From assembly GCA_026391715.1 (NCBI GenBank), contig JAPLDO010000233.1, forward strand, positions 17,033-81,032: DNA of 64,000 nt, given 5' to 3'. Below are positions 1 to 8,777 of the stretch, piece after piece (position 1 is the stretch's first letter; each line of letters opens with the position of its first letter). Source of the DNA: Bacteroidota bacterium (lineage in GTDB: Bacteria; Bacteroidota; Bacteroidia; Bacteroidales; FEN-979). Under the pieces are notes generated by a model, which was given only the letters and a program-made list of their open reading frames with translations, did no database searches and was not told where the DNA came from. A program made the position numbers and the translations under genes.

Positions 1-725
1 ATTTTACTCCAATCTACGCATTTTTTGAGGCGTTTTTTTAATATCAAATCCAACCATATTCGGGCGCTTCTGCCGTTGCCTTCCATAAAAGGGTGTGCAA
101 TGTTCATTACTATATATTTGTTTACGATTTCGTCAAATGTAGTTTCGGTCATTGCTTCTATTTGCATTAATGTGTCGCCTAAAAAGCGCGATACGGCAAA
201 TTGAAAACCACCTTTTGAAATATTTTTTTGTCTGATTTGTCCCGCAAAATCATACAATCCGCCAAACAAATAAGCGTGTATTTGTTGCAAACCTTTAGTT
301 GTGCCAACTTCTATGCTGTTGATAAAAGAACTTTCAAACATGGCATACGCTTTTGTTTTGCTTTTTCCATCTATGCTTTCATCGCTGTACGTAAACCATT
401 CTATAAATCGGTTTGCCTTTTTGCTCGGAAATTCTTTGCCTAAGGCAATAATACCGGCGTAATCCAACATATCGCTTAAATATCGTTTACCGTCGCTTGC
501 TAAAAGTTTCAGTTGGGTAGTGGCGCTAACCAACTCGCTGGTTTCTTTTTTTATTTTGGCTTTAAGGTATTTCCAATAGTTGCGGGTTTTGGTGTAGTCG
601 TCTTGGTCGGTAAGCAAAGCTACAATATCCAACACACTAAACCACCACTTGGCGTTTTGTTCGTCCCAAACGGCTCGCACTTCGCGGTCGTCAAAAAAAC
701 GTATGGATATTTTTGTATTACTCAT
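1..725 (-). CDS. BRO-N/Fic fusion protein (partial, C-terminus outside window)
   Basis: Translated by hand from an ATG at 725; the frame stays open for 241 codons to the window edge. Residues about 5-112 resemble the BRO/antirepressor N-terminal domain ([20 protein letters not shown], then [20 protein letters not shown]). Residues about 125-241 are a Fic domain with the signature [12 protein letters not shown] from His211, which holds the catalytic His and the phosphate-binding GNGR loop. Fic proteins transfer AMP or another nucleotide part onto target proteins and are often toxins or effectors; BRO-N domains are linked to phage DNA binding. I saw no inhibitory (S/T)xxxE(G/N) helix in the visible part, but the C-terminus is missing. 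It heads an accessory block with a toxin-antitoxin pair and a restriction-methylation pair. The Fic call is firm; target and role are unknown. Confidence 0.88.
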   Translation of the reverse strand, partial: MSNTKISIRFFDDREVRAVWDEQNAKWWFSVLDIVALLTDQDDYTKTRNYWKYLKAKIKKETSELVSATTQLKLLASDGKRYLSDMLDYAGIIALGKEFPSKKANRFIEWFTYSDESIDGKSKTKAYAMFESSFINSIEVGTTKGLQQIHAYLFGGLYDFAGQIRQKNISKGGFQFAVSRFLGDTLMQIEAMTETTFDEIVNKYIVMNIAHPFMEGNGRSARIWLDLILKKRLKKCVDWSK

Positions 726-826
726 AATTTTAATGTTAACCATTCTGTCACGCTGTAATTATTCGTGCAACGTTATGTTAATTTTTATCTTGTAGTTGAA
801 GTCTGCGGCGTCACGTTACAATAAAC

Positions 827-956
827 GCCAACGTGCCACCGGCAGCCGCAGTGCGGGATTTACTTGTTTTATGTTTGCTTTTCCTTTATCGTTTATAGGT
901 TTGGTGAATGCCCGCCTCCGGAAACCGCCCGCAATGCCCGGCTGCCAGTTCGTTAC
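827..956. repeat. Imperfect GC-rich inverted repeat, attC-like candidate
   Basis: The arm at about 829-857 (CCAACGTGCCACCGGCAGCC onward) pairs imperfectly with about 924-955 (CCCGCAATGCCCGGCTGCCA onward), enclosing a loop of about 65 nt. On the minus strand the outer ends read GGTAACG and CGTTGGC, so the AAC/GTT triplets typical of integron attC sites are present. It lies about 30 bp past the stop of the orphan sorting-domain ORF. The rest of the 262-bp gap between that ORF and the Fic gene shows nothing else. Confidence 0.4.
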
Positions 957-987
957 CTGCAAGGGTTCATTATTCAGTGTGTTTTGA

Positions 988-1287
988 TCATAATTTAACG
1001 ACTTTCTCCGTAAACAATAATTTATTGTCAGATGAAAACACATTTATGACATAGCTTCCAGGTTTAAGGTCTGCAACTGATATCCTATTCTCAAGGGTTC
1101 TAATTGTATTGCAAGTCTTACCCCCCGAGTCAGTAATGACAATGTTTTTGATTCCATTAATTGAAATTGTCAGCAGATTACTTGTCGGATTTGGGTAAAT
1201 CACATACTCGGTTAATGATACATTTTCAACAACGGGTCTCATACTGTTTTTAATGACTTTTTTAGTAATCGATTTATGAGTCCCCAA
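988..1287 (-). pseudogene. Orphan T9SS type A sorting domain (gene remnant)
   Basis: About 75 residues form a recognisable T9SS C-terminal sorting domain: VIYPNPTSNLLTISI, then ADLKPGSYVINVFSSDNK and the usual basic C-terminal strand ending EKVVKL. No cargo domain or signal peptide precedes it. The only start is TTG at 1287, and the frame is open back to the HigA stop through an inverted repeat. T9SS sorting domains normally sit at the end of secreted proteins of several hundred residues, so this is probably the tail of a lost gene. It could instead be a module carried as a cassette. Confidence 0.6.
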
Positions 1288-1289
1288 AC

Positions 1290-1349
1290 TGCAATTTTGG
1301 TAGCAGAAAACCGCTGATTGCGCTGGTTTTGCAGGCTTGTTACCAACAG
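1290..1349. repeat. Short imperfect inverted repeat, attC-like candidate
   Basis: GCAGAAAACCGC and GCTGGTTTTGCAGGC form an imperfect stem just past the HigA stop. GTTACC follows, the same hexamer found at the outer end of the repeat at 827-956. It is weak on its own and gains interest only from recurring after the stops of neighbouring units. Confidence 0.25.
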
Positions 1350-1359
1350 CACTTGGTTA

Positions 1360-1665
1360 TTACAAAATTGTCAAACGAATCTTTTTGCCAAGCCCAGTCT
1401 CAAATATCTTGAATAAGGTTGATAATTGAATGTCGGCTTTTCCGTTTTCAAGTCTGGAAATATAACTTTTCTTCGTCCCTATTTTGTCTGCTAATTGTTC
1501 CTGTGTAATATGGGCTTCTTTTCTTGCTTCTTTTAACATTTCTGAAATAATAAAAAAATTCGCTTTGGCATCATACGCGTCTCGTAACGAAGTGCCTACT
1601 TTGCCATACTTTATATCCAAGAGTTCATCGAATGTTTTAGCGTTTCTTATTGCTTGTTCTTCCAT
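1360..1665 (-). CDS. HigA-like XRE antitoxin
   Basis: A protein of 101 residues with an N-terminal helical part and a helix-turn-helix at about 58-92 (ITQEQLADKIGTKKSYISRL, then ENGK). In HigBA modules the antitoxin lies downstream of the toxin, binds it, and represses the shared promoter. The order toxin then antitoxin on the minus strand fits, with a 29-nt overlap. The antitoxin is intact while the toxin upstream has an in-frame stop, so it may now be a solitary repressor or immunity gene. It sits between two inverted repeats. Confidence 0.85.
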   Translation of the reverse strand: MEEQAIRNAKTFDELLDIKYGKVGTSLRDAYDAKANFFIISEMLKEARKEAHITQEQLADKIGTKKSYISRLENGKADIQLSTLFKIFETGLGKKIRLTIL

Positions 1666-2017
1666 TTTCCTTAGTTTTTGAACTTTTAAAATATTCCCGC
1701 TTCAGTCGGAGGGCTTTCTCAATTTCTTTCAAAGGTGTTTTCTGTGTCTTTTTTTGAAATCCGCTGAATAAAACAACAATATTTCCCTCATCGAAGCAGC
1801 AGAAAATTCTGTATATATTTGAACTGTATCCTACTTTCACTTCATAGAGGCCATCAGTACCTTCAATTAGGCTGAGAAATTTCTTAGAAACTCTCTCAGC
1901 CTACCTGATTATTCGCAGCACAAATTCTATCTTCTCCTGAACCCTTGTCGTTTGTTCAAGATAGAAATCAGCAAAGTTGCTGCCATGAAATATGATTATT
2001 CTTTCAACAAATTTCAC
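1637..2017 (-). pseudogene. HigB/RelE-type toxin with in-frame TAG stop
   Basis: Reading the minus strand from a GTG at 2017 gives 38 residues (VKFVERIIIFHGSNFADFYL onward, ending FVLRIIR), then TAG. The same frame continues AERVSKKFLSLIEGTDGLYE, then YSSNIYRIFCCFDEGNIVVL and GFQKKTQKTP, the conserved core of HigB toxins. The stop falls in the linker before the ribosome-bound mRNA-cleaving core; no base needs adding or removing to restore one frame. HigB toxins cleave mRNA at the ribosome. A downstream start at 1840 would give only a 67-residue C-terminal piece, unlikely to fold alone. The call is inactivation by one nonsense change, unless the stop is read through. Confidence 0.8.
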
Positions 2018-2102
2018 ATTACAAAGTTAACGGTAAAGTCAACATTTCCTAATTTTCGTTAACAGTATGATCCTGTTTTTTTAGGGTTGTTGCTAACGGT
2101 TA

Positions 2103-2178
2103 AGGTATTGCCACAGTGCCGTCCGCTCAAATGTTTCAAGTTACCACAAAACTTTCTGGCGGCATTGTGGCAATACCT
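2103..2178. repeat. Inverted repeat with 19-bp arms, attC-like candidate
   Basis: AGGTATTGCCACAGTGCCG (2103-2121) pairs with CGGCATTGTGGCAATACCT (2160-2178) at 18 of 19 positions, with a 38-nt loop. It lies about 45 bp past the methyltransferase stop, the third such repeat in this block. On the minus strand CCGTTAGC follows the right arm, similar to an attC core GTTRRRY. It is too long-looped and lacks a T-run, so it is not a standard terminator. Confidence 0.4.
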
Positions 2179-2224
2179 GCGTGATGTGTTCGTGCTTTTA
2201 TTTTCCTTTGGTCTGTCGTTTGAA

Positions 2225-3115
2225 TTACATTGTCGCTTTCTTTCTTGTTCGTTTATATTTCACTTTTGGTTCAAACAAACAATACTGACTTTCCTCAGCA
2301 ATTTGTTTTGGTAATTTTTGCAGGTAGTTTGAAATAAAAAGTTCTTTTCCTGTTTGGTCAGAAGTGTCTGTAATATTTCTCATACCATAAGTCAAGTCCC
2401 AGGGAATAATGTTTGCGAATGAAAACAAGTCCCGGATATATTCACTGTCGTCATAAGTAATGAGCCAATTGTGTTTGCAGTTTTTCATTGTATCTGCAAA
2501 CCGAATGTGGTCAAAAACTTTGTGCAGGTTTCCGTTCTTTCCGTAAAGAGCCGATTTAGTTGCTGAATGATAAGGCGGGTCAAGAAAAATAAATACATTT
2601 TCCCCATCTTGTTTTACTAACTCTTCATAGTCAAGATTAGTGATAGTTGAGCCGTTAATTACTTTGGCAAATTGATTAAGTCTTTTAATACTGCTTTCGG
2701 TGAAACGACCTGTAAAAGCTCCTTCACTAAAACCACCGCTTAAACTTGTTCCGGAAAATGTAATTCGGTTGTAAATAAAAAACGCTGCGGCTCTTTCCAA
2801 ATCATTAAAGCCTGATATATTTTCATTTAAAAATTTATGTAATTCTTTTCCTATTGTGAATTTATTTCGCCATTCATAAATTTTATCAATTAAAGTATCT
2901 ACGTCTCGTTGCGACATTTCCCAAAATTTAAAAAGTTCAAAATAAAGGTCGTTGACCCAAAACTTTTTATTTGGAAATCGTTGTTTGGCATAAATAAAAA
3001 TAGAGCCTCCACCTAAAAATGGTTCACGAAACTCTTCAAAATAGGGCAACAGAGTTGAAATTAAGTCAACGGCTCTGCTTTTGCCTCCAGGGTATCTTAA
3101 TGGACTTTTTATCAT
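2225..3115 (-). CDS. D12-class DNA adenine-N6 methyltransferase
   Basis: A protein of 296 residues, normal for the Dam/D12 family. It opens with PLRYPGGKSRAVD (near residue 5), has the SAM-binding EPFLGGGSIF (31-40) and the catalytic DPPY (179-182), flanked by FIFL and HSATKSALYG. It transfers a methyl group from SAM to adenine N6 in a short target site. Its ATG overlaps the stop of the upstream gene by four bases (ATGA), so the two are co-translated and the methylase probably protects sites cut by that partner. The basic tail (KYKRTRKKATM) is likely DNA-contacting. The recognition sequence cannot be read from the protein. Confidence 0.92.
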   Translation of the reverse strand: MIKSPLRYPGGKSRAVDLISTLLPYFEEFREPFLGGGSIFIYAKQRFPNKKFWVNDLYFELFKFWEMSQRDVDTLIDKIYEWRNKFTIGKELHKFLNENISGFNDLERAAAFFIYNRITFSGTSLSGGFSEGAFTGRFTESSIKRLNQFAKVINGSTITNLDYEELVKQDGENVFIFLDPPYHSATKSALYGKNGNLHKVFDHIRFADTMKNCKHNWLITYDDSEYIRDLFSFANIIPWDLTYGMRNITDTSDQTGKELFISNYLQKLPKQIAEESQYCLFEPKVKYKRTRKKATM

Positions 3116-4203
3116 TTTGAATATTGTACTTTAATGATAAACTTGTTCTGTTTAGCTTCCGCTATTATAGTTTCAATTAAAAGGATTTGCGAAACTGAAA
3201 GACTATTGTTTTTGAAAAATTCAGAGAGTTCGCTTTTAGAGCTTGAAGAAGTAATGCCTCCTTTAAGTTTCGAAGATGTCAAACATAAAATAGCTTCACT
3301 TTTTATTTTCTTGCTATCTGCAGTTACTTCTGAAAGATTACAATACAAAATCATTTTTAGCAAACCATCTTTAATGTCGCCTTTTCTTGGAAGTATAACA
3401 TTTTTGCTATGCTTTCCTTCAATTAAACTTACCTTGTTTTTAGCAATTAAAATTTCATCCACTGTAAAAAAATACTGTCCGCCTAAATAGTTGTTTATAG
3501 TAACTTTTGCTTTTGATAATGTGGATAAACTTTCTTTTGGTTGAAAAGTTGCAAATTCTCTTGACTGTGCTTTCTCTGCTTTACCTCTTGAAAACTCCAT
3601 AAACTGCGAAACATCTTTTCCGATTTTGTTTTGAAAGTTTTCAAGTCCTGAGAAGCCGTGCAGTTTAACTCCTGATGATTTTTCTATTGATGTATAAGAT
3701 GTTTTTACTTTCTCAATAATGGAGTGAATATTTGTATTCAATTCATTTAAATTCCAATGCAAGGCAGAACTGTGATATTGTTCAATCTCTTTAATCTTTG
3801 TAAGCACATATTTATTGTCAAACTGTTGGTTCGTAATTTTCTTATCTGCTTTGTCAGCTTTGTTGTAGTAAGCAAAAATCACGAACACATCAAGCAAACT
3901 CATAAGTGAAACGGTATCCCATTGGATATAATCTCTGTCACCTACTGCGCCTTCGTCCTTAACGATAGGAATTACAGTAATCTTTTTAGAAATGTTGAGC
4001 GTGTTGTAAACTCTTGCATACGGAAATGAACGGGTGCGTTTAGGTGAAACCCATCTTGAGATTGCAAAAGAATGTTTACCGTCATTGATAATGCAGGCAG
4101 TTGGTACTTTGTTAATGTCAAAGTTAACCGATTCAATTTTTTCAAGTTCGGTTGCAAGTAAAACTTTGTATGTTATTCCTGTAATTTTTCCTGATATATT
4201 CAT
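3112..4203 (-). CDS. Putative type II restriction endonuclease (PD-(D/E)xK type)
   Basis: A protein of 363 residues in a family I cannot name with certainty. A PD-(D/E)xK-like site is visible: Asp249 in FFTVDEILI, then Glu262 and Lys264 in VSLIEGKHSK, spaced D-x12-E-x-K. This is followed by an LPRKGDIKDGLLKMILYCNL helix like those after the core of sugar-non-specific or type II nucleases. It is translationally coupled (4-nt ATGA overlap) to a D12 adenine methylase, the classical partner of a type II restriction enzyme, and this context carries most of the call. The start at 4203 is the only one near the 5' end. A -7-like TAAATTTG lies only 4 bp upstream, so the mRNA may have almost no leader. 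The gene could alternatively be a phage-defence nuclease that uses the methylase differently. Confidence 0.65.
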   Translation of the reverse strand: MNISGKITGITYKVLLATELEKIESVNFDINKVPTACIINDGKHSFAISRWVSPKRTRSFPYARVYNTLNISKKITVIPIVKDEGAVGDRDYIQWDTVSLMSLLDVFVIFAYYNKADKADKKITNQQFDNKYVLTKIKEIEQYHSSALHWNLNELNTNIHSIIEKVKTSYTSIEKSSGVKLHGFSGLENFQNKIGKDVSQFMEFSRGKAEKAQSREFATFQPKESLSTLSKAKVTINNYLGGQYFFTVDEILIAKNKVSLIEGKHSKNVILPRKGDIKDGLLKMILYCNLSEVTADSKKIKSEAILCLTSSKLKGGITSSSSKSELSEFFKNNSLSVSQILLIETIIAEAKQNKFIIKVQYSK

Positions 4204-4350
4204 TTTGCAAATTTAAAGTTTCGTTTCATTTTTATATTAGCACTGTCTGCCAATCTTTTTAAGCATGACACATAACGCCAAAATAACCACAATACTATTT
4301 ATGTCCAATTAAACCCAAGGTGTTTACATTCTGCAAAAGGGGTAATTCGG

Positions 4351-5817
4351 TTAATATCCCGGATTTTGCACCAGCTTTGAATTTTTATCAAGCTCAGCTT
4401 GCGGGATAGGCCAAAAAAGCCTGTTTGGCGTGAGGTTATAACCTATTTTTTTACCATCCGGTCCAACTGCATTGTTCATTACTTCAATCGCTCTTCCTGT
4501 GCGTTTGAGATCAAACCAGCGATGCGCTTCATAAGCAAGTTCGAGCCTTCTCTCCTTTTCAATGGCAAGCCTCATGGCATCCTGGGTTGTGGCAGGTGTA
4601 TTCTGCAATTTTGCCCGACTTCTGATCTGATTAACAAGAGCTGCAGCGCCTGACAAATCGTTTAGTTCGTTTAAAGCTTCGGCTTTTAGCAACAGAATAT
4701 CAGCGAGGCGGATGAAGATGTAGTTTTGATCGCTTCCCGTCGTAAAATTCCGGTACTTGTTGATAAATGGATAGTGTGTTTGAGGCCAGTTCGGATCTGA
4801 CCATTTTCCGGTTACATCCAGAAAAATAATGGAAGCGTTTTTTCTCAGAGTGTCTTGCTCATCGTCAAATGCTTTCGTCAAATCATTCGCAGGAAGGTTG
4901 AATTTTTTCCAATCCAATCCCCTGAAAATTGTAACGCCCCAATTACCATCGGTTATGCCGCCTGTATAGTTGATTTCAAAAATTGACTCTGCCGAATTTT
5001 TATTCTGATTGTTCCACAGATCATTGAATTCAGGCATCAGGCTGTATCCTCCGGAAATTACCGCGTCACAATATTGGGAAACTTTTCCCCAGTCATGAGG
5101 CGACTGAGTTGCATAAACGTAGGCAAGCATTGAATTAACAGCGCCTCTTGTTACATAGCCCTTATTGACTGCAGTAGCCGGTACAACTGCAACAGCAGTT
5201 TCAAGATCGGCAATTATTTGCTTGTAAATCGTTGCCATTGCGGTACGCGGAGGAAACAGGATAGGATAAATTTCAGCCAGATTACTTGAACTGATTGACT
5301 TTACCTCCTTCAACTGCAAGGGAACATCGCCCCAAAGTTGCACCAGTTGAAAATACATGAAAGCTCTGATAAATGAAGCTTCTCCAATGATTTGCTTTTT
5401 TCGCTCCGGCGTAAGTACCGGGTCGGGACATGAGTTCACATTATTGATTACCAGATTTGTTTTTCCAATAGTGGAATATAGGTAACCCCAGTCGCGGCTG
5501 ACATTTGAGTTGGTTGCGTCGAGTTTAAGAGCGTCAATCTGAAAATTGGCAGGATTATCGCCGCCTGAATATGCATCGTCGGATTGGGCGTCGCCGTTTA
5601 CGAAATAATCGAGCTGGTAATACTCGTTTTTAAAATCGCCATAAGCTCCGCCCAAAGCGGCTTCAACCTCCTCGGCATTTTTATATAAAACCGAATCGGA
5701 GCTGCTGTTTTCAATTGCAATTCCCTGCGATGTCGGTTTCAGGTCGAGAAATTTCGTACATGACTGAAATGAAATTCCGCCCAGAATTATTATCGCTAAA
5801 ATGATTATCCTTTTCAT
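4351..5817 (-). CDS. SusD/RagB-family glycan-binding lipoprotein (PUL 1)
   Basis: A protein of 488 residues. I place the start at 5817, not 36 bases upstream, because MKRIIILAIIILGGISFQSC then gives a clean lipoprotein signal with the lipidated Cys at 20. The C-terminal half has the SusD signature RRLELAYEAHRWFDLKRTGR and ends FWPIPQAELDKNSKLVQNPGY. SusD proteins sit on the cell surface as a lid over the SusC transporter and bind oligosaccharides. The SusC gene ends 10 bp upstream, so the two are co-transcribed. The neighbouring GH16 suggests a beta-1,3- or mixed-linkage glucan ligand. Confidence 0.95.
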   Translation of the reverse strand: MKRIIILAIIILGGISFQSCTKFLDLKPTSQGIAIENSSSDSVLYKNAEEVEAALGGAYGDFKNEYYQLDYFVNGDAQSDDAYSGGDNPANFQIDALKLDATNSNVSRDWGYLYSTIGKTNLVINNVNSCPDPVLTPERKKQIIGEASFIRAFMYFQLVQLWGDVPLQLKEVKSISSSNLAEIYPILFPPRTAMATIYKQIIADLETAVAVVPATAVNKGYVTRGAVNSMLAYVYATQSPHDWGKVSQYCDAVISGGYSLMPEFNDLWNNQNKNSAESIFEINYTGGITDGNWGVTIFRGLDWKKFNLPANDLTKAFDDEQDTLRKNASIIFLDVTGKWSDPNWPQTHYPFINKYRNFTTGSDQNYIFIRLADILLLKAEALNELNDLSGAAALVNQIRSRAKLQNTPATTQDAMRLAIEKERRLELAYEAHRWFDLKRTGRAIEVMNNAVGPDGKKIGYNLTPNRLFWPIPQAELDKNSKLVQNPGY

Positions 5818-5827
5818 ATTCCAAAGA

Positions 5828-8758
5828 TTAAAATTCAACATTGAATCCTGCAATAAGCGTTAAAGCCTGTGGATAGGTTCCATAGTCAATCCCCATTTCG
5901 GTAGCGCTGTTGCCGTAAGCATTTACTTCGGGATCGAAACCGGTGTATTTTGTGAAAGTAAGCAGGTTCTGACCAGTCACGAAGACAGATAGTTTTGGAA
6001 CGCCTTTCAGTTTTTTTGGATTTTCAATAATTTTGTATGAAAGGGTGATGGATTTTAGTCTTACATAAGAGCCGTCTTCGACAAAACGAGTGGAGTTGCG
6101 AACATTTTCAGTGTTGTTTTTGCCCATCACTCTTGGAATATCGGTATAGCGGTTGTCTGGCGTCCATCGGTTCAGCACAGAAACCGACTGGTTTTTAGAA
6201 TCGAACATACCTTCGAGGTCAATCCGTGTGGCATTGTAAATGTCATTGCCAACGCTGCCCTGAAAAAATATGGACAAATCGAATCTCCAGTATTTAAATG
6301 TGTTGGTGAATCCGAAGGTGTAGAGAGGTTGTCCGTGTCCGATAACAGTGCGGTCGCCTGCGTCAAGGCGTCCGTTATTATTAAGGTCGGCATATTTGAT
6401 CATTCCGGTTTCCGGATCAACGCCTTCCGACACATAGCCGTAAAATGTTCCGAGCGGCATCCCAACCTGAACTATTGATACATTCTGGTTATTGCTGTAA
6501 ATCCATCCGAAGGCATAAGGTCCGGGGTAAGTTAATTCTTTAACCATGTTACGATTGAACGAGAGATTAAAATCGGTGTCCCACCTGAGTTTTTTAGCAA
6601 TGTTAACGGTGTTCAGATTAAATTCTATTCCTTTGTTTTCGATTGTGCCGGCGTTTGTCATAATGTTTGTAATCGGGCTGGAAGCGGGAAGCTGAACGGG
6701 CAGAATGACGTCATGGGTAATTTTATAATATACGTCAACATTGAAGGTAATCCTTGAATTGAACATCGAAAGGTCTAATCCGATGTTTGTCTGGCTGGTT
6801 GTTTCCCATTTCAGATCAGGATTTCCGTAAGTTACCTGCACAGCGCTTGGACCTGATAGCGGATCTGTACTGGCGCGAGGGTAGTAGTTAGTTAGTCCGT
6901 AGCGTGCATAATTTGGAATTCCTTCCTGGTTGCCGTTTTTACCCCAGCCGCCACGCAGTTTCAAATCATTAATTACTGTTATTTTTTTCATAAAGGATTC
7001 GGCAGAAATTCTCCAGGCAGCCGAAAACGCAGGCATTGTTCCCCAGGGATTTGCCAGTTTTGAAGAACCATCGCGGCGCAAACTAACCGTTAGATAATAC
7101 TTGCTGTTGTAATCATAAGTAACCCTGCCAAAAAACGAAGCAAGCGCCCATTCCTCGACATTTGTCCAGCCATAAACTTTATTAGCGGCATTTAACGTAG
7201 TAACCGAAACATCGGATGGAAAATCGTTACCTTCTAAATAGGTTTGATTGTGGTTATAACGTTGAATACTTGCGCCAACGAGAGCGGCTATTTTATTTTT
7301 TCCGAAAGACTTTGTATAATTCAGCGTATTTTCCCAAAGCCAGGTCAGGTTGTTATATTTATCGGAACGTCCTACTCCGTTCTTTACGCGACCATCGCTG
7401 GTGCGAAACGGATCGAGGTAATAATCCCACTGGTGGTTCAGGAAATCAATGCCGAAGTTGGTTGTGAAAGAGAAATCTTTAAGAAACGTTGCCGTTGCAT
7501 TCACATTTCCAAACACTCGGAAATCAACCGATTTCTGGTCGGGACCCTGCATATATGCAATCGGGTTTTCCCAGGAATTCTGGAAAGGGTTGGGATCAAA
7601 CTGACCGCTTCCGTCATTTTTGTAAACACTGAGAAATGGCGGCGTATTCAATGCGCTCATAATCACTCCGCCACGTCCTGAACTGGCGTTATCAGGTGTA
7701 TCTTTTGTTTTAGAATAGATCATATTCAAACTTGTACCTATTTTCAACCAGTACCGTAACTCATTGTCGAGATTAAGCCGGAAAGAATACCGGTCAAACT
7801 GAGCAGGTTTTACAATTCCTGCCTCACTTAACACGCCAATAGAAGCAAAGTACTGGGTTTTCTCAGATCCTCCGGAGGCAGAAAGCTGGTATGACTGATT
7901 GTATCCTGTACCGAAAGTTTCTTTACTCCAGTCGGTATAACCGGTCCATGCGGGATTATAAGTACCTGAATCCATCTCATCAATAAGCGCCCTGTATTGT
8001 TTTGTATTCAATACTTCGATGGGTTTGCGCAACCATGACATTCCAAAATAAGTGTTGAATTTGATAGTTGGAGTATTTTCCTTACCCCTGAAAGTTGAGA
8101 TAGTCACCACGCCGTTTGCAGCCCTGGCTCCGTAAATGGCGGCTGAGGAGGCGTCTTTTAACACGCTCATTGAAGCGATATCGGAGGGATTCAACCCGCG
8201 GATGTCGGTTGTAGGTACGCCATCAACTACATAAAGAGGCTCATTACCTGCAAGAACTGAAGTTGTGCCGCGTACATGAACCGAAATATTCGCTCCGGGT
8301 TTGCCCGAAGGCTGCACAACCTGTACGCCGGCAGCCTTACCCTGTAATGCCTGAGCGGCAGTGACAATAGGTCTATCTTCAATATCTTTCTGATCCACCA
8401 CTGAAACCGCAGTTGTCAGGTCCTTTTTAACCTGAGCGCCATATCCAATAACCACAATCTCATTCAGCGTACTTACATTTTCCTGTAACGCCACATTAAT
8501 AATGGTCTGATCTTTCAACTTGATCTCTTGCGTGATATACCCAACGCAACTGAATTTTAACCCGCCTTTATCAGCATCTATCCTGAAAAGTCCGTTAACG
8601 TCAGTAGTTGTCCCTTTTGTGGTCCCGGTCAATTGAATAGTAACGCCAGGTATGGTGGAACCATCGGGACCGGTAACTTTACCTGTTATTTCGCGATTCT
8701 GGGCAAATACAGATAAAGATAAAACGGCAAATAAAACAAGTGTAAAGTGTTTAATCAT
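5828..8758 (-). CDS. SusC/RagA-family TonB-dependent transporter (PUL 1)
   Basis: A protein of 976 residues: signal peptide 1-19 (LSVFAQ), a carboxypeptidase-regulatory-like domain at about 22-98 (REITGKVTGPDGSTIPGVTI), a TonB-linked NEIVVIGYG box near 100, a plug with LYVVDGVPTTDIRGLNP and VLKDASSAAIYGARAANGVV, then a beta-barrel ending in FNVEF with terminal Phe. It imports oligosaccharides across the outer membrane using TonB energy, with the SusD encoded immediately downstream. It starts 19 bp after the GH16 stop, so GH16-SusC-SusD form one transcription unit. It is shorter than the second SusC in the window and clearly diverged from it. Confidence 0.96.
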   Translation of the reverse strand: MIKHFTLVLFAVLSLSVFAQNREITGKVTGPDGSTIPGVTIQLTGTTKGTTTDVNGLFRIDADKGGLKFSCVGYITQEIKLKDQTIINVALQENVSTLNEIVVIGYGAQVKKDLTTAVSVVDQKDIEDRPIVTAAQALQGKAAGVQVVQPSGKPGANISVHVRGTTSVLAGNEPLYVVDGVPTTDIRGLNPSDIASMSVLKDASSAAIYGARAANGVVTISTFRGKENTPTIKFNTYFGMSWLRKPIEVLNTKQYRALIDEMDSGTYNPAWTGYTDWSKETFGTGYNQSYQLSASGGSEKTQYFASIGVLSEAGIVKPAQFDRYSFRLNLDNELRYWLKIGTSLNMIYSKTKDTPDNASSGRGGVIMSALNTPPFLSVYKNDGSGQFDPNPFQNSWENPIAYMQGPDQKSVDFRVFGNVNATATFLKDFSFTTNFGIDFLNHQWDYYLDPFRTSDGRVKNGVGRSDKYNNLTWLWENTLNYTKSFGKNKIAALVGASIQRYNHNQTYLEGNDFPSDVSVTTLNAANKVYGWTNVEEWALASFFGRVTYDYNSKYYLTVSLRRDGSSKLANPWGTMPAFSAAWRISAESFMKKITVINDLKLRGGWGKNGNQEGIPNYARYGLTNYYPRASTDPLSGPSAVQVTYGNPDLKWETTSQTNIGLDLSMFNSRITFNVDVYYKITHDVILPVQLPASSPITNIMTNAGTIENKGIEFNLNTVNIAKKLRWDTDFNLSFNRNMVKELTYPGPYAFGWIYSNNQNVSIVQVGMPLGTFYGYVSEGVDPETGMIKYADLNNNGRLDAGDRTVIGHGQPLYTFGFTNTFKYWRFDLSIFFQGSVGNDIYNATRIDLEGMFDSKNQSVSVLNRWTPDNRYTDIPRVMGKNNTENVRNSTRFVEDGSYVRLKSITLSYKIIENPKKLKGVPKLSVFVTGQNLLTFTKYTGFDPEVNAYGNSATEMGIDYGTYPQALTLIAGFNVEF

Positions 8759-8777
8759 AGTGTGCTGGTTTAGTGGT

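Noticed and set aside
816..1043. 75-codon minus-strand frame ending RLPVARWRLL
   Set aside because: It covers the GC-rich inverted repeat and overlaps the sorting-domain remnant; its sequence is explained by the repeat.
2087..2314. 75-codon plus-strand frame over the inverted repeat near the methylase
   Set aside because: It is antisense to the methylase C-terminus and built from the hairpin arms.
7216..7681. Plus-strand open frames inside the SusC gene
   Set aside because: They are antisense shadows of a well-supported SusC and have no domain.
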